Shown: positions 1 to 8,885 of the stretch, one piece after another
Layout of the letters: each line of letters starts with the position of its first letter
How positions within the stretch are numbered: the stretch's first letter is position 1
DNA from: Pseudanabaena sp. M085S1SP2A07QC
GTDB lineage: Bacteria; Cyanobacteriota; Cyanobacteriia; Pseudanabaenales; Pseudanabaenaceae
DNA length: 41,459 nucleotides
Reading direction: 5' to 3'
NCBI GenBank assembly: GCA_020404895.1
Contig: JADBWK010000012.1
Span: 1-41,459 of the forward strand
Position numbers and translations under genes: made by a program
The notes under the pieces: generated by a model
What the model was told of the DNA's origin: nothing
The model's input: only the letters and a program-made list of their open reading frames with translations
Databases searched by the model: none

Positions 1-1
1 A

Positions 2-103
2 AGGAATGAAAATTAATTAAAACCAAAATTTGTTGGGGGCGGGCTTCGCCCACCCCCAACAAATTTTGGTTTTAATTGCACAAGTTAATTAATTTTCATT
101 CCT
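2..103. repeat. Nested inverted repeat (two-tier palindrome)
   Basis: An outer 19-base inverted repeat (2-20 with 85-103) encloses a second perfect stem-loop (17-75) whose GC-rich centre is GGGC-TTC-GCCC. It lies just downstream of the histidine kinase gene on the minus strand and could end its transcription. The nested design is more like a small palindromic mobile element than a simple terminator, but no target duplication is visible because the window begins here. Confidence 0.75.
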
Positions 104-124
104 AACTATAATCTATTGCGAAAA

Positions 125-2518
125 TTAGCGATCGCGACTTATGCTTGCTATATTCGCAAAAGATAGCGGAACAACATAACTTATAGCATTAGTGATCGAC
201 TGATGCAAAGCCAACAAAATCTCGGCTTTAGCTGTATTCACATTATCTAAATCTAGACTTTGACAAGCATGTAAATTTAGATTTGCAAATCGCTTTTGCA
301 ACCAATTAATTTCCGCGATCGTTGACTTGGTAATGATCAAGATTGGTAAGCTGGAGAACAACTCTAAATGACTAATATCTTCTAAATACTGCAACAAAAA
401 CTGATTGTCACCATTCAGTAAAAGTAAATCTGGCTGCCAAATTTTGGATAACGCATTCCCTTGATGCAAGTCTTCAGCCTCTAATAGGCTATGACCAAGA
501 TCTTGGATTAATCTGATTACAGAGCCTTCCAAATTTTGACTTAAGTATAAGAACTTGAGAGATTTTGGAGATACCACATAGTTGGGCAGAAATGCACTAA
601 GTTCTTCTGATTTGATTGGTTTGATCAAAATTCCATCCGCTAGATGTGAATTGATTTTAGGCTCATCAGTATGTTTCATCATCACTACACGAATGTGCTG
701 CGTTACTGCATCACCTTTAAGTAACGCTAAAACATCCCAACCCGATAACATCGGCACATTTGGACTTAACAAAATCAAACAAGGTTGTAAACGTCTTGCT
801 TTTTCTAGAGCTTCAGTTCCTGAGCGCGCAATCACTACTTGATAATTGAAATCCACCAAAGTATTTCTTAGCCAATCCACAGCCTCCGTAGAAGTTTCCA
901 CAATCAATACTAAGCGACCATGACTGATATCAATACATTTATCAAGTTGCTCTAATTGAAGATGATTACGGCTAGTCTCAGGAGGCAACAAAATTGTAAA
1001 CTGACTGCCCACATCTACCTGTGAAACAAAGGTAATATCGCCACCATGCAAACGGGCTAAGTGTCTGGTCAATAGCAAGCTTGCGCCAGTACCTTCAAAA
1101 CGTCGAGTCAGGACATTTTCGACCTGTTGAAATTTTTGAAATACTAGACTTTGTTTCTCTTCAGGAATGCCAATCCCCTGATCCCAAACAGTTATTGCGA
1201 GCCAACCTTCCCACCATCGTACTGTAACGCCTATTTGGGGAGGGATAGATGGTATATCATCAACTAATTCTGATGGAAAAAAACTAAACTTAAAAGCATT
1301 TGACAGTAAGTTGAGTAGCATTTGCTGCAACCTAGTTTCATCTGCATAGATCGTTTGCACTGTTGGATCAATATCTAATTGAATATCTAGTTCCCAGCCT
1401 TCCTCAAATTGATAGTTTCGGAAAATTGTGGAATCCTGTTGAACGAGTTTCTTAACCTGTTGGATGCTTTTTTGGCAAATATCTTTTACAGATACAGTCT
1501 CAGCATATAGTTCTAGTTGCCCCGACTCGGCTTTGGCGAGGTCAAAAATATTGTCAATAATCGAAACTAATTGCCGACCGCTTTGATGAATCATCTTCAC
1601 ATAGCGACTTTGGCGCTCATTCAGTTCACCAAAGGTGTTGTTGCTTAATAGGCTAGCAATACCAATTACTGAGGTTAAAGGCGTTTTTAACTCATGATTG
1701 ATACAGGTCAAAAACTCATCTTTGACACGGCTTAGTCCTGATAGCTCTTGAGCCAGATTCTTTTGAGCGGTGATGTCGAAAGCGATCGCTAGATCCAGTC
1801 CTTTGAGACTACCTTGCAAAGCAACACTAGTCACCTGCCAAGTGAAAGATGCACCGTCAGTAGTACAAAACTGATGGGTGACTGGTAGATTTGGTTGCAA
1901 TAATTGGGGAGAATTTTCAACTTGATTATTAGTAGTAGATATATTGCTAATAGATTCAGCATTACTGGGTATTGCATGTAAGCTGTTACGCCATGCGGAG
2001 TTCATACCGACGATCGCCCCTTCGCGATCGCTAACCATCACGGGCAGAGGTAATTGATAAATTAGTGGCAATAATAACGAGGCTACGGATGGGCTTTGGT
2101 TTTGCTCGGCTTGTACCAGCGATCTCAAGAGACTCGAAACCTCCAAAAGCGATGTAAACTTGCCATTTTTATCTACTAAAGCCCATATTTCCGCTGAGTG
2201 ACGATATTGCGAAATCCTTTGCAAAAAATCCGAGATCGTCATTGAGATCGAGATCGTAGGTAATGGCTCAAGATCAATATCAAGCAATGCGATCGATGGC
2301 GCAACAAACGCGCAATTATCAGCCTGAGATTGCCAGTTTAATAGACATCTTGCATTAAATAAACCCTGTGGCAAATCGTTTTGATCTAACACCACAACAT
2401 TTGACCATCCTTTTTGAAGAAGGGTTAAGGCTTCAGCAGTATGGGTGGGCAGTCGGCAAATTGCTACTAGCGACTGTCCATATATCTCTAAAGATTGATT
2501 TAAGATGACGGAGTCCAT
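125..2518 (-). CDS. Hybrid sensor histidine kinase with two degenerate receivers, next to kaiA
   Basis: A 797-residue cytoplasmic signalling kinase with no membrane segment. Visible order: a CBS-like N-terminus (about 10-130), a PAS-like domain (about 150-255), a HisKA domain with H275 in the motif NHELKTPL, and an HATPase domain with N403/N407 in the N box, DQGIGIP at 446-452 and an altered GTGAS box. Two receiver-like domains follow (about 533-640 and 655-770). In the first, the phospho-acceptor Asp is Ser585 (LILLSPNVPM) and the acidic pocket is only E541-T542; in the second, Asn stands at the Asp position (LLLLNGDN). Both therefore look like pseudo-receivers, as in CikA. It is divergent from kaiA, with 267 bases between the two starts, so a clock input or output role is inferred and not shown. 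Confidence 0.85.
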   Translation of the reverse strand: MDSVILNQSLEIYGQSLVAICRLPTHTAEALTLLQKGWSNVVVLDQNDLPQGLFNARCLLNWQSQADNCAFVAPSIALLDIDLEPLPTISISMTISDFLQRISQYRHSAEIWALVDKNGKFTSLLEVSSLLRSLVQAEQNQSPSVASLLLPLIYQLPLPVMVSDREGAIVGMNSAWRNSLHAIPSNAESISNISTTNNQVENSPQLLQPNLPVTHQFCTTDGASFTWQVTSVALQGSLKGLDLAIAFDITAQKNLAQELSGLSRVKDEFLTCINHELKTPLTSVIGIASLLSNNTFGELNERQSRYVKMIHQSGRQLVSIIDNIFDLAKAESGQLELYAETVSVKDICQKSIQQVKKLVQQDSTIFRNYQFEEGWELDIQLDIDPTVQTIYADETRLQQMLLNLLSNAFKFSFFPSELVDDIPSIPPQIGVTVRWWEGWLAITVWDQGIGIPEEKQSLVFQKFQQVENVLTRRFEGTGASLLLTRHLARLHGGDITFVSQVDVGSQFTILLPPETSRNHLQLEQLDKCIDISHGRLVLIVETSTEAVDWLRNTLVDFNYQVVIARSGTEALEKARRLQPCLILLSPNVPMLSGWDVLALLKGDAVTQHIRVVMMKHTDEPKINSHLADGILIKPIKSEELSAFLPNYVVSPKSLKFLYLSQNLEGSVIRLIQDLGHSLLEAEDLHQGNALSKIWQPDLLLLNGDNQFLLQYLEDISHLELFSSLPILIITKSTIAEINWLQKRFANLNLHACQSLDLDNVNTAKAEILLALHQSITNAISYVVPLSFANIASISRDR

Positions 2519-2576
2519 ATGCTGAAACGCCTACGGGTTGAAGTTAGTACCGTGCTTTTTGCTAAAACCCTAGCCA

Positions 2577-2625
2577 ATAAATTGGGTAAAATTGCTGTAG
2601 AACAACAATTTTACCCAATTTATTG
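2577..2625. repeat. Stem-loop between kinase and kaiA
   Basis: A 19-base perfect stem (arms 2577-2595 and 2607-2625, AATAAATTGGGTAAAATTG and its complement) lies inside a second short inverted repeat, GTGCTTTT/AAAAGCAC, at about 2552 and 2644. It lies in the divergent promoter region between the kinase and kaiA, so it is not a terminator for either gene. It may be an inserted palindromic element or an mRNA leader structure. Confidence 0.6.
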
Positions 2626-2785
2626 AAGCTTTTTTGCTTAAAGAAAAGCACTGTAAGTGCCATGTATCACTAACAGTCTGTAAATTTATATACTTAGTAT
2701 GATCATCAATTTCACATGATCTCGCCATTTAAGTGCGAAAATAAAGCTTAAGATAAAATCCAGCCATTTTAATCGCCAATAGCCC

Positions 2786-3667
2786 GTGCCTGTTATTTCT
2801 AATCTACAAGTATGCTGCTTGGTGGATGAAGCTAATGTCAGCCAAACAAAAGCTGCTCTTGCAAAGTTTCTGCCAGAAGACCGATACACCATTACAGTTG
2901 TTTGCGAATTAGAAGCACTTGTAAGTTTATTAACAAAAACGCAAAATGCCCAAGATTGTCTAGTTATATTTAAAAATGTTATTCGAGATGTCGAGGCTGT
3001 CATCGATCATCTTGGAATGTTAAACATTTTTATGCCTACGATACTAGTTCTAGAGGATCTTTATGAACACAGCGAAACTCCCTATGAACAGAGCGAATCA
3101 AAAGATTTTTATCGAGCCAGTGTCAGTATTAGTCTTGCCCAGCTCCAAGAGCTGCCAACGATTATTGATCAGGCGATCGCCACTTTTATTAAGATCTCGC
3201 CCCAAGTTAGACATCAAGTCTATGTCAATATTCCTGACAGTGATGCTTCTGAATCTTTAAGTGTGCAACAACAAAGGCTAGCTGATAAACTCAACGAAAG
3301 ATTGGGGTATTTGGGGGTGTATTACAAACGCGATTCACGATTATTTCTGCGCAACCTATCTCAGGAAGATAGGAAAGAGTATCTCGATCGCTTAAAAAAA
3401 ATATATAGGTCGATCATCCTAGAATACTTTTTAGAAAAGAACGAAGGGTTAAATCAAAAAATTGATGAATTTGTTAACCTCTCATTTTTTGCTGATCTCT
3501 CTGTGTCACAAGTTCTAGAAATTCATATGGAACTGATGGACGACTTTGCTAAACAATTGAGGCTAGAAGGCCGAAATGATGAAATTTTAATAGACTATCG
3601 AATTACGCTAATTGACATGATAGCTCACCTATGTGAGCTATATCGACGCTCAATTCCAAGATCTTAA
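2786..3667 (+). CDS. kaiA: Circadian clock protein KaiA
   Basis: KaiA stimulates KaiC autophosphorylation by holding its C-terminal A-loops exposed. The 293-residue product matches the family's length (about 284 in Synechococcus). It has an N-terminal pseudo-receiver (about 1-135), a linker, and a strongly conserved C-terminal four-helix dimerisation and KaiC-binding domain (about 170-293). That domain carries LGYLGVYYKRD, FFADLSVSQVLEIHMELMDD and a final YRRSIPRS. The start must be the GTG at 2786, because an in-frame TAG stands at 2780 and no ATG follows nearby in frame. It is the first gene of the kai cluster, and 220 bases separate it from kaiB, room for a separate kaiBC promoter as in other cyanobacteria. 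Confidence 0.96.
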   Translation: MPVISNLQVCCLVDEANVSQTKAALAKFLPEDRYTITVVCELEALVSLLTKTQNAQDCLVIFKNVIRDVEAVIDHLGMLNIFMPTILVLEDLYEHSETPYEQSESKDFYRASVSISLAQLQELPTIIDQAIATFIKISPQVRHQVYVNIPDSDASESLSVQQQRLADKLNERLGYLGVYYKRDSRLFLRNLSQEDRKEYLDRLKKIYRSIILEYFLEKNEGLNQKIDEFVNLSFFADLSVSQVLEIHMELMDDFAKQLRLEGRNDEILIDYRITLIDMIAHLCELYRRSIPRS

Positions 3668-3887
3668 AATCATCTTCAAAATATCTTTATTTAAATACTT
3701 ATAAAGCTAAAGTAAAAGATAGTGCTGACGAATCCATTTCAAAGCTTGGAAATCACATATATATACATATATTTTGATTTTGTCTACACTGTTTATGCTC
3801 ATCTATGGCATCCCTAAATGCAAAGATTTATTTTCTAGAAGTTTAAGAGATACATTACAAATAGTCGATGCAACCAAGATTAATGAA

Positions 3888-4187
3888 ATGATTCGTAAAA
3901 CCTACGTCCTAAAACTCTACGTCGCAGGCAACACGCCAAATTCAGTGAGAGCACTGAAAATGCTCAACGATATCCTTGAGAAAGAATTTCAAGGAGTTTA
4001 TACATTGAAAGTTATTGATGTGCTTAAAAATCCGCAACTAGCTGAAGAAGATAAAATTCTTGCTACTCCTACTTTAGCGAAGGTTTTACCACCGCCAGTT
4101 AGAAAAATTATTGGCGATCTGTCTGATCGTGAAAAAGTCTTAATCGGACTAGACCTACTATATGAGGAGTTAATTGGCAATGACTAG
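3888..4187 (+). CDS. kaiB: Circadian clock protein KaiB
   Basis: KaiB is the fold-switching protein that binds the KaiC CI ring and sequesters KaiA during dephosphorylation. From the ATG at 3888 it has 99 residues and begins [19 protein letters not shown], aligning from the start with Synechococcus KaiB (102 residues). The motifs [20 protein letters not shown] and [22 protein letters not shown] are intact. The reading frame is open upstream to a TTG at 3774, but those 38 residues do not look like KaiB, so the ATG is chosen. Its last 8 bases overlap kaiC, implying translational coupling. The short C-terminus (IGND) lacks the acidic DSDDF-type tail of Synechococcus. Confidence 0.97.
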   Translation: MIRKTYVLKLYVAGNTPNSVRALKMLNDILEKEFQGVYTLKVIDVLKNPQLAEEDKILATPTLAKVLPPPVRKIIGDLSDREKVLIGLDLLYEELIGND

Positions 4188-5745
4188 CCCATCAATTGAA
4201 AAAAATGATAACAACGATACTAAAAGACAAGAGCTAGGTGTACAAAAATTACGCACCATGATTGAGGGGTTAGATGACATCACTCACGGCGGATTACCAA
4301 AGGGACGATCTACTCTAGTTAGTGGTACATCTGGTACTGGAAAAACTCTTTTGTCAATGCAGTTTCTCTATAACGGCATTACGGGCTTAGATGAGCATGG
4401 TGTATTCGTTACTTTTGAAGAGTCACCATCTGACATTATTAAAAACGCCCATAGCTTTAATTGGGATCTCCAAAAACTGATCGATGAAGGACGCTTATTT
4501 ATCCTTGATGCTTCTCCTGATCCTGAAGGTCAAGAAGTAGTCGGCGATTTTGACCTTTCAGCCCTAATCGAGCGCATCCAATATGCAATTATCAAGTACA
4601 AAGCAAAACGGATCTCCATTGATTCGATGACAGCGATCTTTCAACAATATGACTCTCTAGGTTTAGTCCGTCGGGAAATATTTCGGATCGTGGCTCGTCT
4701 CAAGTCTCTGGGCGTAACGACTGTCATGACCACTGAGCGCGAGTTAGAGTATGGTCCTGTAGCAAGGTTTGGGGTAGAAGAATTTGTTTCCGATAATGTA
4801 ATTATTTTAAGAAATGTCCTTGATGGGGAACGTCGCCATCGTACTGCCGAGATCCTTAAGCTGCGGGGAACAACCCACATGAAGGGCGAATTCCCATTTA
4901 CGATGACCAGCAAAGGTATTAACATATTCCCTCTTGGAGCGATGCGCCTCACGCAAAAGTCATCGAATACCAGAGTCTCTTCAGGTATCACGACACTTGA
5001 TGAAATGTGCGGTGGTGGCTATTTCAAAGATTCGATTATTCTTACTACTGGGGCAACTGGTACTGGTAAAACCCTAATGGTCAGTAAGTTTATTGAAAAT
5101 GGTTGCGAAAATGGCGAACGGGCGATTTTGTTTGCCTATGAGGAGTCTCGCCAACAGCTTACTCGCAATGCTTCATCTTGGGGAACCGACTTTGATAAAT
5201 GGGAAAGTTCTGGCTTACTAAAAATTATTTGTGTTTACCCTGAGTCCTCAGGATTAGAAGATCATTTACAGGTAATTAAGTCGGAAATTGAGACATTTAA
5301 GCCCTCTCGTATTGCGATCGATTCCTTGTCAGCATTGGCTAGAGGTGTCAGCAACAATACCTTCCGTCAATTCGTAATTGGCTTAACTGGCTATGTTAAG
5401 CAAGAAGAAATCACTGGCTTATTTACAAATACCACTGATCAATTTATGGGTTCACATTCGATTACAGAGTCACATATTTCTACAATTACAGATACGATTA
5501 TTCTGTTGCAATATGTAGAAATTCGTGGACAAATGTCGAGAGCAGTGAATGTATTTAAGATGCGGGGATCGCGCCATGACAGTCGCATTCGTGAATATGT
5601 GATTACTGATGAAGGCGCACAAATTAAGGATTCATTCCAAGGATTCGAGCGGATTTTGAGTGGATCACCAACTAGGGTATCTGTAGATGAAAAATCAGAG
5701 CTATCGCGGATCATTCGAGGCGTGTCAGTTGAGCCTTTAGAATAA
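4180..5745 (+). CDS. kaiC: Circadian clock ATPase/kinase KaiC
   Basis: KaiC is the hexameric double-ring ATPase, autokinase and autophosphatase at the core of the clock. The 521-residue product has duplicated RecA-like halves. CI has Walker A GTSGTGKT at 49-56 and catalytic E80/E81; CII has Walker A GATGTGKT (K297) and catalytic E321/E322 in FAYEES. The phospho-sites are S434 and T435, with T429 nearby, in [12 protein letters not shown] (S431, T432 and T426 in Synechococcus, a constant shift of 3). The C-terminal tail that KaiA binds is present. The ATG at 4180 is chosen because GAGGAG at 4164-4169 lies at good spacing; a TTG two codons earlier is less likely. The start overlaps the end of kaiB. 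Confidence 0.98.
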   Translation: MTSPSIEKNDNNDTKRQELGVQKLRTMIEGLDDITHGGLPKGRSTLVSGTSGTGKTLLSMQFLYNGITGLDEHGVFVTFEESPSDIIKNAHSFNWDLQKLIDEGRLFILDASPDPEGQEVVGDFDLSALIERIQYAIIKYKAKRISIDSMTAIFQQYDSLGLVRREIFRIVARLKSLGVTTVMTTERELEYGPVARFGVEEFVSDNVIILRNVLDGERRHRTAEILKLRGTTHMKGEFPFTMTSKGINIFPLGAMRLTQKSSNTRVSSGITTLDEMCGGGYFKDSIILTTGATGTGKTLMVSKFIENGCENGERAILFAYEESRQQLTRNASSWGTDFDKWESSGLLKIICVYPESSGLEDHLQVIKSEIETFKPSRIAIDSLSALARGVSNNTFRQFVIGLTGYVKQEEITGLFTNTTDQFMGSHSITESHISTITDTIILLQYVEIRGQMSRAVNVFKMRGSRHDSRIREYVITDEGAQIKDSFQGFERILSGSPTRVSVDEKSELSRIIRGVSVEPLE

Positions 5746-5774
5746 AAAAAGGAGCGCAACGCGCTCCTTTTTTT
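5744..5774. terminator. Bidirectional terminator between kaiC and the pentapeptide gene
   Basis: The stem is AAAAAAAGGAGCGC, a short loop, then GCGCTCCTTTTTTT. The A-tract and T-tract flank it symmetrically, so it can serve both convergent genes. It starts at the kaiC stop codon. Confidence 0.85.
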
Positions 5775-5775
5775 A

Positions 5776-6267
5776 TTAGCAACCTAGAGATTCGCGAGTA
5801 TCAATGCCTGTTTTTGAGTTTGTGCCAGATGCGTTATTACAGAGTTTCTTTAATTGTTGAACATCTAGCAGGGCATTGGTGAAATCTGCACCAGTGACAT
5901 CAACATTATCAAAGGTCGATCGCAACATATTGGTATCAGCTAAGATTGCGTCACTCAAATCAACATTCTTAAATCTCGTCACATAAGCTATTCCCGAGCT
6001 AAAATCACTTCCATGTAGATTGGCTCCATCTAATAAAACGCCATTGAAGAGTGCGCCTCGTAAATCAGCATTTGTAAAATTTGCATCTTTTAAGGTGACG
6101 CTAGTAAATTCAGCTCGAATTAAGTTTTTCCCAGAGAAATCTTCACCTTCTGCCTTATTGAGGATTGAACCAGTGACACTAGAGGAGCTAGCGGCTTGGA
6201 CTGACAATGGCATGAAAAATATGACTGTCGCTAAGATGATGCTAGTAATAAATCGCCAATATTTCAT
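5776..6267 (-). CDS. Exported pentapeptide-repeat protein
   Basis: A 163-residue protein with a clear signal peptide: positive MKYWR, a hydrophobic stretch, then a cleavage site near VQA-A at about residues 25-26. The product probably goes to the periplasm or thylakoid lumen. Residues about 45-135 are pentapeptide repeats of the A(N/D)Lxx type (for example NFTNADLRGALFNG and ANLHGSDF), which fold into a right-handed quadrilateral beta helix. Two Cys, in QLKKLC and at the final residue, could form a disulphide. Resemblance to the lumenal pentapeptide proteins of cyanobacteria and plants is by pattern only, and the function is unknown. It is convergent with kaiC across a shared terminator. Confidence 0.8.
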   Translation of the reverse strand: MKYWRFITSIILATVIFFMPLSVQAASSSSVTGSILNKAEGEDFSGKNLIRAEFTSVTLKDANFTNADLRGALFNGVLLDGANLHGSDFSSGIAYVTRFKNVDLSDAILADTNMLRSTFDNVDVTGADFTNALLDVQQLKKLCNNASGTNSKTGIDTRESLGC

Positions 6268-6356
6268 GATTTATTGAGAATGGTTTGGGATAGTTTTTCT
6301 TTTGTTAATAACTATTAGATCTCAATTATAGTCAGCCTTGTTAACTGTTCCTGCAT

Positions 6357-6409
6357 AAAACCCAAAAGAGAATGGCGGCGCGAAGCGCTTTAATTCTCTT
6401 TTGGGTTTT
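6357..6409. repeat. Long stem-loop upstream of the pentapeptide gene and downstream of the phosphotransferase
   Basis: The 17-base arms AAAACCCAAAAGAGAAT and their complement surround a loop containing GCGCGAAGCGC. The loop segment AAGCGCTTTAATTC occurs again just after the right arm. It probably terminates the phosphotransferase gene (minus strand, stop at 6445) and belongs to the genome's recurring hairpin family. Confidence 0.65.
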
Positions 6410-6444
6410 AGCGCCAAGCGCTTTAATTCGAGCATTGTTATGAA

Positions 6445-7467
6445 TTAAAAAGGTTTCCAGTCGGGCGATCGCAACATCTTAAAATGCTCAAAACGTTGGT
6501 GGAAGTAACTATCATCAAGTTTGCTGTGATTATGCACGATCGCAGATTTGACACTGATCGCCCATGACCAAATCTGCGCTACTTGCATCAATGGTTGCAT
6601 ACATTTTAATTCAATATCTTCGAGAGTCTGAGCCGACTGATAGCCATGCAAAAAAGCCTTGCGAACGCTAGGACTAATACCTGCTTGTAAAGTCACTTGT
6701 AAAAACTTGGCTATGTCAAATGATCTCCAACCATAACCACATTGATCAAAATCAAATAGGGTGATCTCGTTGGTGTCAGTAAAATGGACATTGCCGCTAT
6801 GCGGATCACCCCAGCAGATACTCCAGATCGGGAAAGTTTGTGGAAGATGTCTGATTTGTTCTTTGATTTGGGCGATCGCATCCTTCATATACGATCTTGC
6901 TGAACTATTCAAAAACGGTGATAAGTCATGTAATGAATCATCTAGTAAATATGCAATCGTCAAATGGGGGCGATCAATATGGCAGTGAAAGTTTTGGGCA
7001 GTGCCATGGAGCTTTCCTAAAGTCTCTCCTAATTTTTGCGCTTGGACCTTATTAAGATCTCCAATAGCAACTTGACCTGCGGCATAAGTAAATAAAGCTG
7101 CATAGCGTTTACCTTCAAGGGCTGGAATCTCGATCGCTAGTTGTCCATCATCAGTTGTGAGTGGGTAGGCAACAGGAATATAATTTTTATGCAAAAACGC
7201 TAATAATTCTAATTCAAATTCGATTTCCGCTTTAGAGCGCCAATGGGCATGGGAAACTCTCAGGACATAGCGGCGATTACCTGCTTCCACCAGATATATG
7301 TCGCTCAGTCCCCGCATCCAGAATACACAACTGGTAATTTCGCCCACATTATATCGGCATAAAACTCTATCTACCAATGCTTGAGGTGCAAGGGTGGAAT
7401 AGGTTATGGGGAAAAGATGGTCAGACATATTGGCGACATGCTTTAGAGACCAATCTGCGACAGGCAT
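6445..7467 (-). CDS. APH/choline-kinase-like phosphotransferase
   Basis: A 340-residue soluble kinase-fold protein of the aminoglycoside phosphotransferase superfamily, close in layout to homoserine kinase II/SrkA-like enzymes. The Brenner-type catalytic motif is CWGDPHSGNV and the metal-binding motif is LFDFDQCGYGWR. The N-lobe has VLRVSHAHWR and an E-rich helix. The start is uncertain: the ATG at 7465-7467 gives 340 residues, while an internal ATG at 7428 (MSDHLFPITYS) gives 327 and matches the point where family similarity seems to begin. The substrate cannot be read from sequence; small alcohols or protein Ser/Thr are both possible. It is divergent from trmB. Confidence 0.75.
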   Translation of the reverse strand: MPVADWSLKHVANMSDHLFPITYSTLAPQALVDRVLCRYNVGEITSCVFWMRGLSDIYLVEAGNRRYVLRVSHAHWRSKAEIEFELELLAFLHKNYIPVAYPLTTDDGQLAIEIPALEGKRYAALFTYAAGQVAIGDLNKVQAQKLGETLGKLHGTAQNFHCHIDRPHLTIAYLLDDSLHDLSPFLNSSARSYMKDAIAQIKEQIRHLPQTFPIWSICWGDPHSGNVHFTDTNEITLFDFDQCGYGWRSFDIAKFLQVTLQAGISPSVRKAFLHGYQSAQTLEDIELKCMQPLMQVAQIWSWAISVKSAIVHNHSKLDDSYFHQRFEHFKMLRSPDWKPF

Positions 7468-7632
7468 AGCATCGATAATTTGATGAATTTTTAGTGTTAT
7501 TCAGATATATCGCAGAGCAGGGATCAAAAGTGTTTGCCAAAAACCAAAAGTCGTTTTTTATCGTTTGTTTTGACCAGATCGAAGCTGCGGCACAAAGCAT
7601 CACAGTTTCCATCTGAGGTATTCTTAAATACT

Positions 7633-8346
7633 ATGCAAAATTCCTCAACGCCCCAACCCAATCCATCCGCTAACGAAATCATTGTCAACATTAGCAATGA
7701 AAATGTGTCGCGGCGAGCGCGTGTACGTGAACACGTTAACCCATTAGCCAAAAAATATAGTGTTGCGATCGCCCCACCAATCTGGGCAGAAGTTTATGCT
7801 GATTGCTCGAAGCCACTCAGTTTGGATATTGGCTCGGCTAGGGGACGCTATATTTTGCAAATGTCACAGCTCAAGCCTGATTGGAATTTTTTGGGTTTAG
7901 AAATTAGGGAGCCGCTAGTCGATCGCTGTAATGAGGTTCGTGACGAATTGGGGTTAAAGAATCTGCATTACATTTTTTGCAATGCCAATGTGTCGCTAGC
8001 GGGACTATTAACTAAAGGCTCATTGCATGAAGTCACGATTCAATTTCCCGATCCTTGGTTTAAGCGTCGCCAACAAAAACGCCGCGCCGTTCAACCTGAG
8101 TTAGTGGCAACTTTAGCGGAGTTACTTGTATCCAATGCCGATGTATTTTTGCAGTCAGATGTGTTGGAAGTAGCCGAGGATATGCGTCAACATTTCGATG
8201 CAAATGAAAATTTTATTAATTTGGCTGGTACAGGCAACTTTGCTAACGATTCGATTTTCCCTGAGCATATTCCCACCGAGCGCGAAAGTTCAGTAATTTC
8301 GCAAGGCTTACCCGTTTATCGCGCTTATTTCAAACGTAAAACTTAA
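7633..8346 (+). CDS. trmB: tRNA (guanine-N7-)-methyltransferase TrmB
   Basis: TrmB methylates N7 of G46 in the tRNA variable loop using S-adenosylmethionine. The 237-residue Rossmann-fold enzyme carries the family motifs RVREHVNPLA at the N-terminus, LDIGSARGRYI (SAM binding), FLGLEIREPLVDRC, and IQFPDPWFKRRQQKRR with the conserved PDPW(F/P)K catalytic and tRNA-binding signature. The ATG at 7633 is preferred over an upstream TTG at 7534, whose extension lacks family similarity; the N-terminus is still somewhat long before RVREHV. Its stop overlaps by 3 bases the stop of the convergent PIN-like gene. Confidence 0.93.
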   Translation: MQNSSTPQPNPSANEIIVNISNENVSRRARVREHVNPLAKKYSVAIAPPIWAEVYADCSKPLSLDIGSARGRYILQMSQLKPDWNFLGLEIREPLVDRCNEVRDELGLKNLHYIFCNANVSLAGLLTKGSLHEVTIQFPDPWFKRRQQKRRAVQPELVATLAELLVSNADVFLQSDVLEVAEDMRQHFDANENFINLAGTGNFANDSIFPEHIPTERESSVISQGLPVYRAYFKRKT

Positions 8347-8882
8347 TGACCTAATTGTCGTTGTTTTTCTTTTGATGCCCCATTTTCTAGCCATAAGAGT
8401 GCATTTTCTTCTGGCTTATCAGGATTAACCCACATAATCTCATTTAGTTCCTTTATGGATTGAGCAGCTTTATCAAATGGGTTTCTCGCTTTTTCATCCA
8501 GAGAAATAATAATCTTATCAGTAGCGATCGCTGCTTCCAAAAGGTGACAGTCTTTCCACATCGCCTCTCGTGTTTTATCGCTTTCAGCAACTTTGTCTAG
8601 TCTATCTCTGAGTTTCTGATCAAAAGCTATATCTGCGCGATATTCTACCTTTCTCTTAGCTAACATGCTCGAACGCCACCTTCTAGCATAGTTAGATTGG
8701 TGTTTATCCCATTCTTCTTTAATGTCATCAGTGAGTACCATACGATGACAAATCGTCAATACTGCATTGAGAAAATCGCGACAATTTTTTGACGCAGGTG
8801 AAGTAGCATTGGGCGCACCACAAGATCTTGCAATGGAGGCATCAATCACTAATAATTTGGAAACTTTAGCTTTCTTCGACAT
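8343..8882 (-). CDS. PIN-like nuclease, partner of the upstream AAA ATPase
   Basis: A 179-residue soluble protein. Its N-terminus LLVIDASIARSCG (D14), DDIKEEW (E56/E57), KDCHLLEAAIATD (D111) and IIISLDEKAR (D129) follow the order and spacing of the PIN-domain acidic active site, which cuts single-stranded RNA or DNA with Mg or Mn ions. It starts 3 bases after the stop of the AAA gene on the same strand, so the two are surely co-transcribed and probably act together. No antitoxin-like small gene is adjacent; the ATPase itself may hold it in check. The PIN call rests on pattern, not a profile search. Confidence 0.65.
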   Translation of the reverse strand: MSKKAKVSKLLVIDASIARSCGAPNATSPASKNCRDFLNAVLTICHRMVLTDDIKEEWDKHQSNYARRWRSSMLAKRKVEYRADIAFDQKLRDRLDKVAESDKTREAMWKDCHLLEAAIATDKIIISLDEKARNPFDKAAQSIKELNEIMWVNPDKPEENALLWLENGASKEKQRQLGH

Positions 8883-8885
8883 GAT

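Noticed and set aside
3774-3887. Longer KaiB from a TTG start
   Set aside because: The extra 38 residues do not match KaiB, and the ATG at 3888 aligns with known N-termini.
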